This document shows positions 22,025 to 31,566 of a DNA stretch of 64,000 bases, piece by piece. Each line of letters begins with the position of its first letter. Positions within the stretch are counted from its first letter, which is position 1. The DNA lies in assembly GCF_011046555.1 (NCBI RefSeq), contig NZ_CP049246.1, positions 1,550,001-1,614,000 on the forward strand. The letters are read 5' to 3'. A program made the translations under genes and the position numbers. The notes beneath the pieces were generated by a model that had not been told where the DNA came from, did no database searches, and was given only the letters and a program-made list of their open reading frames with translations. The stretch is from Sphingobacterium lactis. Its GTDB lineage: Bacteria > Bacteroidota > Bacteroidia > Sphingobacteriales > Sphingobacteriaceae.

Positions 22025-23410
22025 ATGCAACCTAGAATCAACCTGTCCCTGTTTATCCTATGCGGCTTGCTGCTGGCGCATATTGGGTATGCACAGCAAC
22101 CGCTACCTGCGTTCAAGCCGTTGCGCTATAACGAGGATTACAGCTATCTGGCGAAGGATACCGCCCGGACAAGCTATGAGAACATGAAATTTATCCCACT
22201 TGGGAAACAACAGTATCAGTATTTAAGCATTGGCGGGGAGGCACGTCTGCAATATTTCCATGCCAAAAATGAGGAGTGGGGCGATGTGCCTGCAGATAAC
22301 GATGGCTATATACTTTCGCGTTTCCTGTTGCACGGTGATTTTCATTTTGGCTCCCGTTTCCGGACATTTGTACAACTCCAGAGCAGCTTGAGCGGCAGCA
22401 GAATCGAGCCCAGTCCCGTAGATGAAAACCCCTTGGATCTGCACCAGGCATTTGTGGATGTTGTTGCCCTGCAGCAGGAAGAAACACAATTGACCCTGCG
22501 CTTGGGGCGGCAGGAGATGTCCTATGGCTCCCAGCGATTGGTTTCGGTTCGCGAGAATCCGAACAACCGCCAATCCTTTGATGGCGTAAAGGTGATGCTG
22601 AACCGGAACAATACCTCAATTGACGCGTTCTACTCCCATTATGTGGCCGTAAAGAAACAGATCATGGATGATGGATTCGATAAAAATACCCGATTCTGGG
22701 GTGTTTACGGTACCCAGACTAACCTGCCGGTATTGGGGAATTTGGACCTGTACTATTTGGGTTTTTCGAAGAAAAAAGCGGTGTACAATGCGTTAACAGG
22801 TGATGAAGAACGGCACTCCATTGGTTCGCGCATCTGGGGAGGTTACGGTTCATGGACGTATGATCTGGAGGGACTCTATCAATTTGGCCAGCTTGACGCG
22901 TTGGATATCCAAGCATGGACGGCTTCCCTGAATACCACTTACCAATTTGTCGATGCGCGCTTTCAGCCTGAATTGGGACTGAAAACAGAACTCATCAGTG
23001 GGGATAAGGGTACTGGGAAGACCTTGGGAACGTTCAATCCGATGTTTCCGAAAGGTGCTTATTTTGGTTTGGCAGCCGTGATTGGTCCATCGAATCTGGT
23101 CGATCTGCATCCCTCCGTCAACTTCTCCCTATCCAAGAAACTCGATCTGACGCTGGACTACGATATTTTCTGGCGCATGGAAGAACAGGATGGCATCTAT
23201 GCCGTTAACATGTCGCCCATCTACGGAGACGGAAACACCAACGAAATGCACATCGGAAATCAATTGACCAGTGCATTGCTTTTTTCGCCAAATCGGTTCA
23301 TCAATATTCGTGGTGAATGGACCTGGTTCCAAGCTGGCGATTACCTGAAAGCCGTCAGCGCAGGAAAAGACTTCTTCTTCTCTGGACTCACATTGCAGTT
23401 AAAAATTTAA
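22025..23410 (+). CDS. Alginate-export family outer membrane barrel
   Basis: The 461-residue protein has a signal peptide ending GYAQ and then alternating hydrophobic beta strands typical of an outer membrane barrel (YLSIGGEARLQYFH, LTLRLGRQEMSYGSQRLVSVRENPN, FDGVKVMLN, ending FFFSGLTLQLKI). The RQEMSYGSQRLVS-x-R-x-x-PN-x-R-x-xFDG motif is diagnostic of the alginate-export/Alginate_exp domain. It likely forms a channel for a small anionic solute. Co-location with a secreted amidohydrolase suggests export or uptake of that enzyme's substrate or product. Confidence 0.85.
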   Translation: MQPRINLSLFILCGLLLAHIGYAQQPLPAFKPLRYNEDYSYLAKDTARTSYENMKFIPLGKQQYQYLSIGGEARLQYFHAKNEEWGDVPADNDGYILSRFLLHGDFHFGSRFRTFVQLQSSLSGSRIEPSPVDENPLDLHQAFVDVVALQQEETQLTLRLGRQEMSYGSQRLVSVRENPNNRQSFDGVKVMLNRNNTSIDAFYSHYVAVKKQIMDDGFDKNTRFWGVYGTQTNLPVLGNLDLYYLGFSKKKAVYNALTGDEERHSIGSRIWGGYGSWTYDLEGLYQFGQLDALDIQAWTASLNTTYQFVDARFQPELGLKTELISGDKGTGKTLGTFNPMFPKGAYFGLAAVIGPSNLVDLHPSVNFSLSKKLDLTLDYDIFWRMEEQDGIYAVNMSPIYGDGNTNEMHIGNQLTSALLFSPNRFINIRGEWTWFQAGDYLKAVSAGKDFFFSGLTLQLKI

Positions 23411-23423
23411 AAATTTTTAACGG

Positions 23424-23484
23424 TATTTAGTAGTTAGTATGAAGTATTAAGACCTATGCGTGCCGGGGTTTTTAGCATTTAGTA
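23424..23484. repeat. TTAGTAT-type heptads with GTGCCGG flank
   Basis: TTTAGTA, GTTAGTA, TGAAGTA, TTAAGAC units lead into AGACCTATGCGTGCCGG (23450-23466), the same flank as at 19838 and 19912, and are followed by TTTAGCA, TTTAGTA. Confidence 0.65.
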
Positions 23485-23511
23485 GGATGCCTTGGGAAGT
23501 GGGGCGGCATG

Positions 23512-24054
23512 CTATTTCCGAGGATCTTTATCTATTTCCTTCGCCCATAAGCCGAGTCTATGCTCACGGGCATATTGTTGCGCTTTGTAAAAGCGTTCTT
23601 CATATTTAATATTCGGAGCAATTGTCATCAGGATACCATTGCCCGTTCTGACGATCAATTCATTGACCATTTCGCCATTTTCCAGATAGACATAGGCCAG
23701 GGTCCGGCCAAAGGGATCCAGTGGATCCACATCCAATTCCAACCTGACTTTTTTTCCCTCCAGTAATTCCATAAGGTAGGCCTTGGATTCTTCTCCGTAA
23801 TATTCTTTTTTCTTCTTAAAGGCATTGCGGTTTTCCGGAGCATCGATCCCAATGAATCGTATCTTTTGTCCTGTCGGACTGCCGTCCTCAATCCAAAACG
23901 TATCGCCATCTACAACATGACGTATGGGATAGAACTGCTCCTTGCTGAGGCTCTGCTGGGCTGAGGCTCCCGAGGTAGACGTGCTATTATCAGGATGCTC
24001 AAGCGCACAGGAAGTGAGGATATAAAGAAATGTTGAGATAACAAGACCTTTCAT
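23512..24054 (-). CDS. SNase-like thermonuclease lipoprotein
   Basis: The 180-residue protein begins with a lipoprotein signal (LYILTSC) and a Ser/Thr-rich linker, then a staphylococcal nuclease domain: VVDGDTFWIEDG, IRFIGIDAPENRN, YGEESKAYLMELLEGKKVRLELD, DPFGRTLAYVYLENGEMVNELIV and ERFYKAQQYAREHRLGLW. The catalytic Arg (IRFIGIDAPE), acidic residues and second Arg (FGRTLAY) are present. It should cleave DNA or RNA with calcium outside the inner membrane, anchored by lipid. Standalone gene. Confidence 0.9.
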   Translation of the reverse strand: MKGLVISTFLYILTSCALEHPDNSTSTSGASAQQSLSKEQFYPIRHVVDGDTFWIEDGSPTGQKIRFIGIDAPENRNAFKKKKEYYGEESKAYLMELLEGKKVRLELDVDPLDPFGRTLAYVYLENGEMVNELIVRTGNGILMTIAPNIKYEERFYKAQQYAREHRLGLWAKEIDKDPRK

Positions 24055-24457
24055 GTGTGATTTTTGGATAAAGGTAAGAAGGATTCGGATGGGGATTTAC
24101 GGAAAGCCGTAAAATAGGGCATTGGTTTTTGAAAGGATACAAGGTGGAAAATGTTCTGAATATTTTATGATCAACGCAGCTGTTATAACTCCTTAAAATA
24201 GTACAGCTGTAAAAACTGTCCTCCTGAGTCGTACTTTGAAATGGTGTAGCAGGGAAAGGTGCATATTAATCCTAAAAACAATGTTACATTTACCCGTGTT
24301 AAAACTTAAATTTCAAATAAAAAACTATCCTTAGCTGTGCGCATAGGTTTTTTTATTTCGTATAGTTTTTCTTTTTATTCTTTTCGGAACAAATAATTAT
24401 CTTTCTGATGCATTAATCACGCATCTCTGGTTATTTTGACCTTTAAAAAATTAAATT
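24055..24457. other. AT-rich non-coding gap
   Basis: A 403-base gap. I see no gene, RNA or clear promoter. It marks the start of a lower-GC stretch running to about 28 kb. Confidence 0.5.
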
Positions 24458-24835
24458 ATGTTCCGTTCAAGTAGCTGTACTTTTTTATTTTGGATATTTT
24501 TATTGTTTAGCCAATTAGTATACTCGCAAACAAGTTACATCTTATTTGATAAATCCAAATTATCCGGCTCAACGGTAAAGGGGATCCCATTTAATAATGC
24601 ATATATCGATATCAAACCCAAAAAGAAGGGTGAATTCGTGGATCTGACCATTTATAATTTCAAGTTTAGTCATGGTTACCAGACGCGATATCTAGATAAT
24701 AAGCAGGTTTTTCAACATTGGCAAAAGAGTCTGAAGGATTTGCAAAAAAAGAATAACAGACATAATAAAGGCGGAACAATATGGAATTCAAAATGTTGCA
24801 ACAAAAGGGAAAAAACGTGGATGTTAATAATCTAA
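24458..24835 (+). pseudogene. Truncated duplicate of the secreted protein at 25538-26593
   Basis: The first about 95 codons encode a signal peptide and the segment YILFDKSKLSGSTVKGIPFNNAYIDIKPKKKGEFVDLTIYNFK, nearly identical to the N-terminal part of the downstream 351-residue protein. After KSLKDLQ (about 24744) the similarity stops abruptly and 30 unrelated residues follow to the stop. Bases 24640-24721 are identical to 25717-25798 without a mismatch. It is best read as a broken copy; a short secreted product could still be made. Confidence 0.8.
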
Positions 24836-24837
24836 TT

Positions 24838-25323
24838 ATGAGTTTAGTAATAATTTTAATTCTTTCATCCTGTCAAGGCACAAAAAGCTATATTAATAGC
24901 AAAGGGTACGAAATTATTCATCACACTCAGGATAAATCGGTCCAACAAGTTCCTCTGCTTGTACATGGAAAAGTTACTATCAGTGAAACGGGTAAAAGAG
25001 CTGCTTTTGCAACATTACGGTTTGAATCAAGAAAGGGTAAAATCTATAATGCAAAGGCAGATAAACGAGGCTTTTATAGTATTAATTTAGATGAGAAATA
25101 TTTCGAGGGAAATGTTAACGTAGAAGGAAAAGGGTGTTCATTTATGGTAGAAGATGTGTTTTTTGGTTATTCAGATGCCAGTGAATTTAACATTAAGCTA
25201 TATAACTATGACAAGCCAGGTAACTTTGTTGTTCTGAACAAAGATGAAATCATTTTTATAAGGGAAAGAAGTGCAACAAAAGATAGTCTTAAGGTGGACC
25301 AAAATAATAGTAATCTACAATGA
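24838..25323 (+). CDS. Small lipoprotein of unknown function
   Basis: From ATG 24838 the 161-residue protein starts with a short lipoprotein signal (MSLVIILILSSCQG) and contains VHGKVTISETGKRAAFATLRFESRKGKIYNAKADKRGFYSINL, which looks like a carboxypeptidase-regulatory-like beta-sandwich often found on Bacteroidota surface proteins. No enzyme motif is seen. A longer in-frame start at 24781 would bury the signal peptide and overlaps the truncated gene upstream. Codon use is AT-rich compared with most of the window. Confidence 0.6.
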   Translation: MSLVIILILSSCQGTKSYINSKGYEIIHHTQDKSVQQVPLLVHGKVTISETGKRAAFATLRFESRKGKIYNAKADKRGFYSINLDEKYFEGNVNVEGKGCSFMVEDVFFGYSDASEFNIKLYNYDKPGNFVVLNKDEIIFIRERSATKDSLKVDQNNSNLQ

Positions 25324-25368
25324 TTCGGATCTATTAAAAAGTCTATATACTATATTTGAAATGCATTA

Positions 25369-25556
25369 ATGAAGATTTACTTCATCAAATCGGGTCAAGA
25401 TTTTGATTCAAAAGTAACTGATGAGAAGAAAGAGGAAGTAAAGGGCATATTTGCGAAATTTAAAACTATTTTAAAACTAGTGATGCTAAATTCAATGATT
25501 TTTTAACAAAACATGCTAATTCAAAAGAAAAGATGCCATGTGCAAAAGAAAAATAA
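25369..25556 (+). pseudogene. Frameshifted small gene remnant
   Basis: ATG 25369 opens a frame coding MKIYFIKSGQDFDSKVTDEK and on to KFKTILK, ending at 25506. In another frame the sequence continues SDAKFNDFLTKHANSKEK to a stop at 25554-25556. Adding one A near the TTTTAAAA run (about 25479) would join both into a protein of about 62 residues, so this looks like a gene broken by a single-base deletion. The product is not recognised. Its tail overlaps the start of the next gene. Confidence 0.45.
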
Positions 25557-26593
25557 TTACCCTATTGTTACTGCTTTGTTTTAGTACTTTGCTTGGCTAT
25601 TCTCAACCGCAATACATCCTATTTGATAAATCCAATTTATCAGGTTCAACGGCAAAGGGAATCCCATTTAAAAATGCATATATCGATATCAAGCCCAAAA
25701 AGAGGGGCGAATTCGCGGATCTGACCATTTATAATTTCAAGTTTAGTCATGGTTACCAGACGCGATATCTAGATAATAAGCAGGTTTTTCAACATTGGAA
25801 AAAGAGTCTGAAAGAGTTGCATTTCTTTCCGAAAAATATCCTGATAACGATGACGCCACTCACACGGGATAAATTCAAGAGGGTCGATGTTACGGATCAG
25901 GTAAACCGTGGGGAATTGCAGTTTACTGTGGCGGACTCGCTTTTGAAATCTGCAGTAAAAGAAATTTTCTACGGGATTTATGCACCCTTAGGCGTCTTGG
26001 ATTGGGACCAGGAGCTAAAGATTAAGCGTCTGGATTTCAGACTCGTTTTAAAGGAGAGGGATCGTTATTTCCTCATCGATAACGAAACCTTAACGGAATT
26101 TTATTATGTGGATTACAAACCTATTTATCAGGATCTCCTGACGACCTGTGGCATCCATCCAGCCACACGGAATGAACAAAAAGCAGCTTATATCAAAGGA
26201 GCTGTTTATCCAACAGGGCATGGAAAAAATCTAATCGGGAAAATATTAAAGGATAGTGCCCTCAACATTGATTTGAAAGAGAACAGGTACGTCAGATTTT
26301 ATCATTTCTGGACAAATTCCTACGTTCTGAGTTTTTACAAATATGGTGATCGTTGGGGACAGGATCGTGCCTGGTGGGTCGATAGCGGAATAGGGGATTT
26401 TGTGTACGTTGAATCTATAGGAATTATCAATGGTAATTTCCTGGATTATTTCCGAAAAGCATTGCCGACATATAGCGCGGATGCCAAAAACAATCCACAG
26501 TTTCACCTTTACTTTGAGACTGCCCGAATAAATGGGTTGAAGGCGAGGGATTATCTGCAGCGGTATGCTAGTAGTAAAAAGGGATTTTTTTAA
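25538..26593 (+). CDS. Secreted protein of unknown function, intact paralogue
   Basis: The 351-residue protein has a signal peptide (MCKRKIITLLLLLCFSTLLGYSQ) and then YILFDKSNLSGSTAKGIPFKNAYIDIKPKKRG. The middle (TREKFKR-like, EIFYGIYAPLGVLDWDQELKIKRLDF) and the Trp-rich RFYHFWTNSYVLSFYKYGDRWGQDRAWWVDSGIGDFVYV segment do not match a family I recognise. It is the intact relative of the truncated copy at 24458-24835. Extracytoplasmic location is supported by the signal only. Confidence 0.65.
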   Translation: MCKRKIITLLLLLCFSTLLGYSQPQYILFDKSNLSGSTAKGIPFKNAYIDIKPKKRGEFADLTIYNFKFSHGYQTRYLDNKQVFQHWKKSLKELHFFPKNILITMTPLTRDKFKRVDVTDQVNRGELQFTVADSLLKSAVKEIFYGIYAPLGVLDWDQELKIKRLDFRLVLKERDRYFLIDNETLTEFYYVDYKPIYQDLLTTCGIHPATRNEQKAAYIKGAVYPTGHGKNLIGKILKDSALNIDLKENRYVRFYHFWTNSYVLSFYKYGDRWGQDRAWWVDSGIGDFVYVESIGIINGNFLDYFRKALPTYSADAKNNPQFHLYFETARINGLKARDYLQRYASSKKGFF

Positions 26594-26788
26594 CGCCATT
26601 ACTTTCAATTATTTTCAGGAAAGATATTTTTTTGGATTGACCAGATCCCTATGGGCCATACTTAAACTACATTTGTGTCTGTTCGATATTAATTTAACAT
26701 TATTTTAAACATTAAATAATAAAATAATAGTTAAATTTACCTTGTATTCAAACAGCTGCACGATGTCGGACCCATTTAAATTAAAAGT

Positions 26789-27121
26789 ATGGACACACAG
26801 ATGAAAGGCTTGGATTTCCAAGAGGTGAGACGAATCCGGAAGCTGTTGGAGAAAATCTACCTATTGAATGAGCAACACTTCCCCTTGCTCAGTGAATATT
26901 TGGAACAGATCAGTTCTTCCATGGAAAATGGCAACCCTGCCGAAACAGATGATCCCACCAAACAGACCTTACTCGATGCCCTTGATCTTATGCAGTTAAT
27001 GAAAATCAGTAGATCCACCTACTATAGGTTGAAAAATGCGAAAATGATCCGTCCGATCAAGGTCGGAAGTAAAGATTACTTTACGCAAGCAGAAATTAAA
27101 AGGATTTTGAATAGAAAATAA
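26789..27121 (+). CDS. Helix-turn-helix DNA-binding protein (excisionase-like)
   Basis: The 110-residue protein ends with a helix-turn-helix domain: LLDALDLMQLMKISRSTYYRLKNAKMIRPIKVGSKDYFTQAEIKRILNRK, typical of the HTH_17/MerR-like excisionase group common on Bacteroidota mobile elements. The N-terminal 65 residues are mostly helical with no known domain. No integrase or mobilisation gene is near, so it may be an orphan regulator left in an accessory stretch. Confidence 0.75.
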   Translation: MDTQMKGLDFQEVRRIRKLLEKIYLLNEQHFPLLSEYLEQISSSMENGNPAETDDPTKQTLLDALDLMQLMKISRSTYYRLKNAKMIRPIKVGSKDYFTQAEIKRILNRK

Positions 27122-27355
27122 GCGTGCGACATCCGTAAGTCCGATGTGGGGAGGTCTTGTTGGAAGACTGATGCAAGTCATCGTTAATAAAAGTGGTGTT
27201 TGATTCTATTTATTATCTTTGTTCATGGAAAATATGGGGCCAAGTATAACCTGATATTTGCCTGTCCAAATTATGGAGCATTACGAAATTAAACAGCATA
27301 CATCAAAGAGGTACCCTGGTGCAGGTATTCGCTTACACCTCCAAAGAGTAGGCGG

Positions 27356-28057
27356 ATGGTAAAGCGAACAACACTTGAGCGCTTGTCCACGGCCGACCTT
27401 GAAAAATTCATTTCTCCAGACAGCCGTAAGGTCGCTGATGCTGTGGAAATGGCGATTACCATTCTTAAAGAAAGAGGACGCATTTTTTCTGAGGAGGAAG
27501 ATCAGGAACTAAAAGCAATGGTGGAAAGGAAGCGTGCGGAGGAATTTGTCGAACCATTTCCAGCTCAGGGTACGCTGTTGGAAACTCCTTATGAAGAACC
27601 GATAACAATTGACGAAAGTGCCATTTCGCTCTATTCTCAGCGAACCATTTTACTCTTTCTTTGTTTCGTGGGGATGCCTTTCGCCATAGCGCTCCAGGCC
27701 TACAATTTCCTTAAATTGCATAAAACTAAAGCATTTTTCACGGTCCTTTTATTTGGGATCATCCTCTTTATCTTGCAATATTTTCTTTGGGTATATTATC
27801 CGTTATTTGATGAATGGTCCGGAAGTGATTACATCAAAAGAAAATCCAATATCCTTTTTATTATACCGGGGATAGGAGCGGTTGGGTTGGTCGCTCTTTG
27901 GAAAAAAAACCTTGATCCGAATGTCAGTTATAGGTCCAAAAATTATCTATTTGCATTATTGCTTTCGTTGGCTGTCCTAATTGTATTGTACTTAACAGTT
28001 GGTTTTATCCCAGGATTTTCAATTTTAAATTATCTGTTGCACTTGATCATGCAATAG
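27356..28057 (+). CDS. Unknown membrane protein with cytoplasmic N-terminal region
   Basis: The 233-residue protein has a charged N-terminal 95 residues (LEKFISPDSRKVADAVEMAITILKERGR, KAMVERKRAEEF), then about four membrane helices (TILLFLCFVGMPFAIALQAY, FFTVLLFGIILFILQYFLW, ILFIIPGIGAVGLVALW, FALLLSLAVLIVLYLTVGF). No domain recognised. It stands alone in an AT-rich region. Confidence 0.6.
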   Translation: MVKRTTLERLSTADLEKFISPDSRKVADAVEMAITILKERGRIFSEEEDQELKAMVERKRAEEFVEPFPAQGTLLETPYEEPITIDESAISLYSQRTILLFLCFVGMPFAIALQAYNFLKLHKTKAFFTVLLFGIILFILQYFLWVYYPLFDEWSGSDYIKRKSNILFIIPGIGAVGLVALWKKNLDPNVSYRSKNYLFALLLSLAVLIVLYLTVGFIPGFSILNYLLHLIMQ

Positions 28058-28349
28058 TTGATTAATGCTAAACCACTTCGTGAGTAACAAGGATGGGCAC
28101 AGATGGAGTAATAGTGGTTTGCTTGGATACTTGAGCCTAAAATTTGAACGAAAACAGTATCCGGAGATCACCTTTGCGCTGTGGTTTATTGGCATGCAGC
28201 CCGAATGCGCTATGCAATACATGTGGTGCACTGCAATTTCCTACAGATTACAACTTGGATGCCGTGTTAGCAACATCGTGGACCTTTTCAAAAAATCAAA
28301 TCAATTCCTTACCTTTTGCGTCTAATCCATTTTAACGTCGTATTATCTT
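28058..28349. other. Non-coding gap before peptidase gene
   Basis: No convincing gene. A frame of 86 codons here has no start context or recognisable features. TACCTTTTG at about 28310 resembles a -7 box for the peptidase gene. Confidence 0.4.
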
Positions 28350-29819
28350 ATGAAACGATACTTTTTATTAATTTCTGCCCTTTTTCTGGGGCTGATGAGT
28401 TATGCGCAGCGTATTCCATTTGCGGATAGCACCATTGTTACAAAACATAACATCACTGCAAATGGCCAGAAGTTCGGCTATACGGCCAAGACTGGTTTCC
28501 AACCGGTATGGGATGCGAATGGCAAAGTGTTGGCCACCGTGCATTACACCTATTATTCGCGTGACGGTGTAAACAAGAACAACCGCCCCTTGGTTATTTC
28601 ATTCAATGGCGGTCCAGGATCGGGATCTGTATGGATGCATCTGGCCTATACGGGTCCACGCTTATTGAATATAGATGATGAGGGCTACCCACTGCAGCCT
28701 TATGGTGTTAAGGAAAATCCATATACCATTCTCGATGTTGCCGATATCGTTTATATCGATCCGATCAATACCGGATATTCCCGTATTCTGGATGAGAAGG
28801 CAGACCGGACACAGTTCTTCGGCGTCAATGCGGATATCCGCTACCTGGCGGAGTGGATCAATACCTTCGTGACGCGCAACAACCGATGGGCATCACCAAA
28901 ATACCTGATCGGGGAGAGCTACGGTACGACCCGCGTTTCCGGATTGGCGTTGGAATTACAGAATGCCCAATGGATGTACCTCAATGGAGTTATTCTGGTG
29001 TCTCCGACGGAGCTGGGCATCAAGCGGGAAGGCGCCGTGGAGCAGGCCAATATATGGCCATATTACGCCGCAACGGCCTGGTACCACAAGAAATTGGCGC
29101 CAGCATACCAGAACAAAAAGTTGGAGGACTTCCTTCCGGAAGTAGAGGCATTTACCATCAATGAGCTGCTGCCAGCCTTGGCGAAAGGACACAGCATTAC
29201 TGCGGAAGAGAAAAGTGCCGTAGTCAAGAAAATGGCACAATATACCTCCCTTTCGGAACAGGTTATCCTGCAGAACAACCTGAATATCCCAACCTCCCTG
29301 TATTGGAAGGAACTGCTCCGCGGTGAAGGAAAGACCATCGGTCGATTGGATTCCCGATACCTGGGCATTGACCTGCGGGATGCTGGTGAACGACCGGATT
29401 ATAATGCCGAACTGACCTCCTGGTTGCATTCGTTCACACCGGCAATAAACTATTACTATGCGAATGAATTGAACTATAAATCCGATGTAAAGTATAATAT
29501 GTTCGGACCGGTGCATCCATGGGACAATAAGAACGACAATACCGGTATGAACCTGCGTCAGGCGATGGCCGCCAATCCATACTTGCATCTGATGGTGCAG
29601 TCGGGTTATTTCGATGGGGCTTGCGATTATTTCAACGCCAAATATAACATGTGGCAGATGGATCCTTCGGGTAAGCTTGCGGACAGGATGAGCTTTGAAG
29701 GATATCACTCCGGGCACATGATGTATCTCCGCAAGGAAGATCTGATCAAGGCCAACGAAGATATCCGTCAGTTTATCCGTAAATCCTTACCGAAGGAAGG
29801 GCAGGCTGCGAAATATTAA
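28350..29819 (+). CDS. Secreted serine carboxypeptidase, family S10
   Basis: The 489-residue protein has a signal peptide (MKRYFLLISALFLGLMSYAQ) and S10 hallmarks: SFNGGPGSGSVWMHLAYTGPR (oxyanion region; RPLVI precedes), catalytic Ser190 in IGESYGTTR, and late Asp and His residues in SGYFDGACDYFNAKYNMW and EGYHSGHMMYL. It should remove C-terminal residues from peptides in the periplasm or outside. It is monocistronic and precedes a proline-type symporter, which could take up released amino acids, though the genes have separate spacing (148 bases). Confidence 0.9.
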   Translation: MKRYFLLISALFLGLMSYAQRIPFADSTIVTKHNITANGQKFGYTAKTGFQPVWDANGKVLATVHYTYYSRDGVNKNNRPLVISFNGGPGSGSVWMHLAYTGPRLLNIDDEGYPLQPYGVKENPYTILDVADIVYIDPINTGYSRILDEKADRTQFFGVNADIRYLAEWINTFVTRNNRWASPKYLIGESYGTTRVSGLALELQNAQWMYLNGVILVSPTELGIKREGAVEQANIWPYYAATAWYHKKLAPAYQNKKLEDFLPEVEAFTINELLPALAKGHSITAEEKSAVVKKMAQYTSLSEQVILQNNLNIPTSLYWKELLRGEGKTIGRLDSRYLGIDLRDAGERPDYNAELTSWLHSFTPAINYYYANELNYKSDVKYNMFGPVHPWDNKNDNTGMNLRQAMAANPYLHLMVQSGYFDGACDYFNAKYNMWQMDPSGKLADRMSFEGYHSGHMMYLRKEDLIKANEDIRQFIRKSLPKEGQAAKY

Positions 29820-29967
29820 GGGGAACTTCCGCATACTAACACTAGAAATCGCACTTCCTTTTAAGCTACGCTATAAAAAAGCGTTGTTTTTAGGTAAATT
29901 ATTAACTGATTAGTATGTGTTTTTTGGAAATTATCCCATCTTTACGGCTTTATTAGAATGATGTACT

Positions 29968-31467
29968 ATGATGAATACATATGAATTGATCTCCATTGGG
30001 CTATACATGCTTTTAATGGTATTGATCGGATTTTACTCGTGGAAGAAATCGACAAGCAATTCGGAGGAATTCCTGATCGGTGGACGTAAGATGGGAGCTG
30101 CCGTTACGGCACTTTCAGCGGGTGCTGCCGATATGAGCGGTTGGTTGCTGATGGGTTTACCTGGGGCCATGTATATGTCGGGAATTTCAAGTTCCTGGAT
30201 TGCGATCGGTCTAACAACGGGTGCATTCCTGAATTACGTCCTGGTGGCACCGCGGCTTCGCGTTTATACCGAAGTGGCCAAGAACTCCATTACTATTCCC
30301 GTATTTTTTGAAAACCGATTCCATGATAAAACACAGCTGTTGAAAATCGCATCTTCCGTTTTCATCCTGGTTTTCTTTACCCTATATACCTCCGCGGGTA
30401 TGGTCTCGGGAGGACGGCTGTTTGAATCTGCTTTCCAGATGGATTACTACACCGGACTGTTTGTGACCACCTTTGTGGTTGTGCTGTATACTTTCTTAGG
30501 GGGCTTCCTCGCCGTAAGTCTGACGGATTTCGTGCAGGGCACCATTATGGTGACCGCCTTGGTCATCCTTCCGATCGTGATGGTGAGCCAGATCGGTGGT
30601 TTGGGAACAACCATGGACATTATCGAAACGAAGAACAGCAATTACCTCAACCTCTTTACCGGCACGACGACGGTGTCGATCATATCGTTGCTGGCTTGGG
30701 GATTGGGGTACTTTGGGCAACCGCATATCTTGGTCCGCTTTATGGCCATTGACAGTGTAAAAGATATCCCCAAAGCCCGTAATATCGGGATCAGCTGGAT
30801 GATCTTTACCGTAGGTGGTGCAATGTTGGTCGGTCTGTTCGGAATTGCCTATATTGCAAAATTTGATGTGGCCACCATGGCCAAATTTGATGGAAGCAAA
30901 GAACAAGCAGAGACCATCTTTATCTACCTATCGCGCATCCTTTTCCACCCATTGATCGGTGGGTTCCTGTTATCCGCGATTTTGGCGGCTGTTATGAGTA
31001 CCATCTCTTCCCAGTTATTGGTGACTTCGAGTTCCATGACGGAGGATATTTACAAGACTTTCTTCAATAAACAGGCTTCAGCAAAGCGAATGTTGATGAT
31101 GAGCCGGTTGTCCGTGTTGATCGTAGCCATCATCGCGCTTTTACTGTCCTTGAACCCGAAAGATAGCATCTTAAACTTGGTGGGAAATGCCTGGGCCGGA
31201 TTCGGCGCTGCATTTGGTCCACTGATCCTATTGTCGCTCCTTTGGAAACGGACGACCGCTACTGCAGGACTTTTGGGGATGTTGGTCGGCGGTGCTACGG
31301 TACTGCTATGGGTGTATGTTCCGCACGATTATAAGGATGTGTATGAAATGATTCCTGGTTTCTTGCTTGGTTTTCTGACCATTGTGGTGGTTTCCTTCCT
31401 TTCGAAGCCAGTATCTCAAGAAGTACAGGATGAATTTGATGAAGTCGCTCGTATTGTGAAAAGTTAA
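29968..31467 (+). CDS. putP: Sodium/proline symporter
   Basis: The 499-residue protein has 13 predicted membrane helices and matches the sodium:solute symporter family at PutP: GGRKMGAAVTALSAGAADMSGWLLMGLPGAMY, TIPVFFENRF, SLTDFVQGTIM, LLAWGLGYFGQPHILVRFMAI, LSAILAAVMSTISSQLLVTSS and GNAWAGFGAAFGPLIL. It imports proline with sodium across the inner membrane. Length fits PutP. A strong terminator follows. Confidence 0.93.
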   Translation: MMNTYELISIGLYMLLMVLIGFYSWKKSTSNSEEFLIGGRKMGAAVTALSAGAADMSGWLLMGLPGAMYMSGISSSWIAIGLTTGAFLNYVLVAPRLRVYTEVAKNSITIPVFFENRFHDKTQLLKIASSVFILVFFTLYTSAGMVSGGRLFESAFQMDYYTGLFVTTFVVVLYTFLGGFLAVSLTDFVQGTIMVTALVILPIVMVSQIGGLGTTMDIIETKNSNYLNLFTGTTTVSIISLLAWGLGYFGQPHILVRFMAIDSVKDIPKARNIGISWMIFTVGGAMLVGLFGIAYIAKFDVATMAKFDGSKEQAETIFIYLSRILFHPLIGGFLLSAILAAVMSTISSQLLVTSSSMTEDIYKTFFNKQASAKRMLMMSRLSVLIVAIIALLLSLNPKDSILNLVGNAWAGFGAAFGPLILLSLLWKRTTATAGLLGMLVGGATVLLWVYVPHDYKDVYEMIPGFLLGFLTIVVVSFLSKPVSQEVQDEFDEVARIVKS

Positions 31468-31518
31468 AGTGAGCCAAATATTTGCAGGAAAACTTAATCA
31501 CGTTTTCAATTGAATAGG

Positions 31519-31566
31519 ATAGCGCTTGAAATCGAAGTACCTTCGATTTCAAGCGCTATTTTTTAA
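31519..31566 (+). terminator. Terminator after the symporter
   Basis: A 19-base perfect stem (31519-31537 with 31541-31559), TAC loop, then TTTTTT. Confidence 0.92.

Noticed and set aside
24055-24457. Riboswitch or small RNA in the AT-rich gap
   Set aside because: No stable nested pairing or known motif was visible by eye.
25369-25556. Programmed frameshift gene
   Set aside because: The slip site would be only a short TTTTAAAA run without a stimulatory structure; simple decay or a read error is more likely.
26789-27121. Integrated mobile element around the HTH protein
   Set aside because: No integrase, relaxase, transposase or attachment repeats were found in the surrounding 4 kb.
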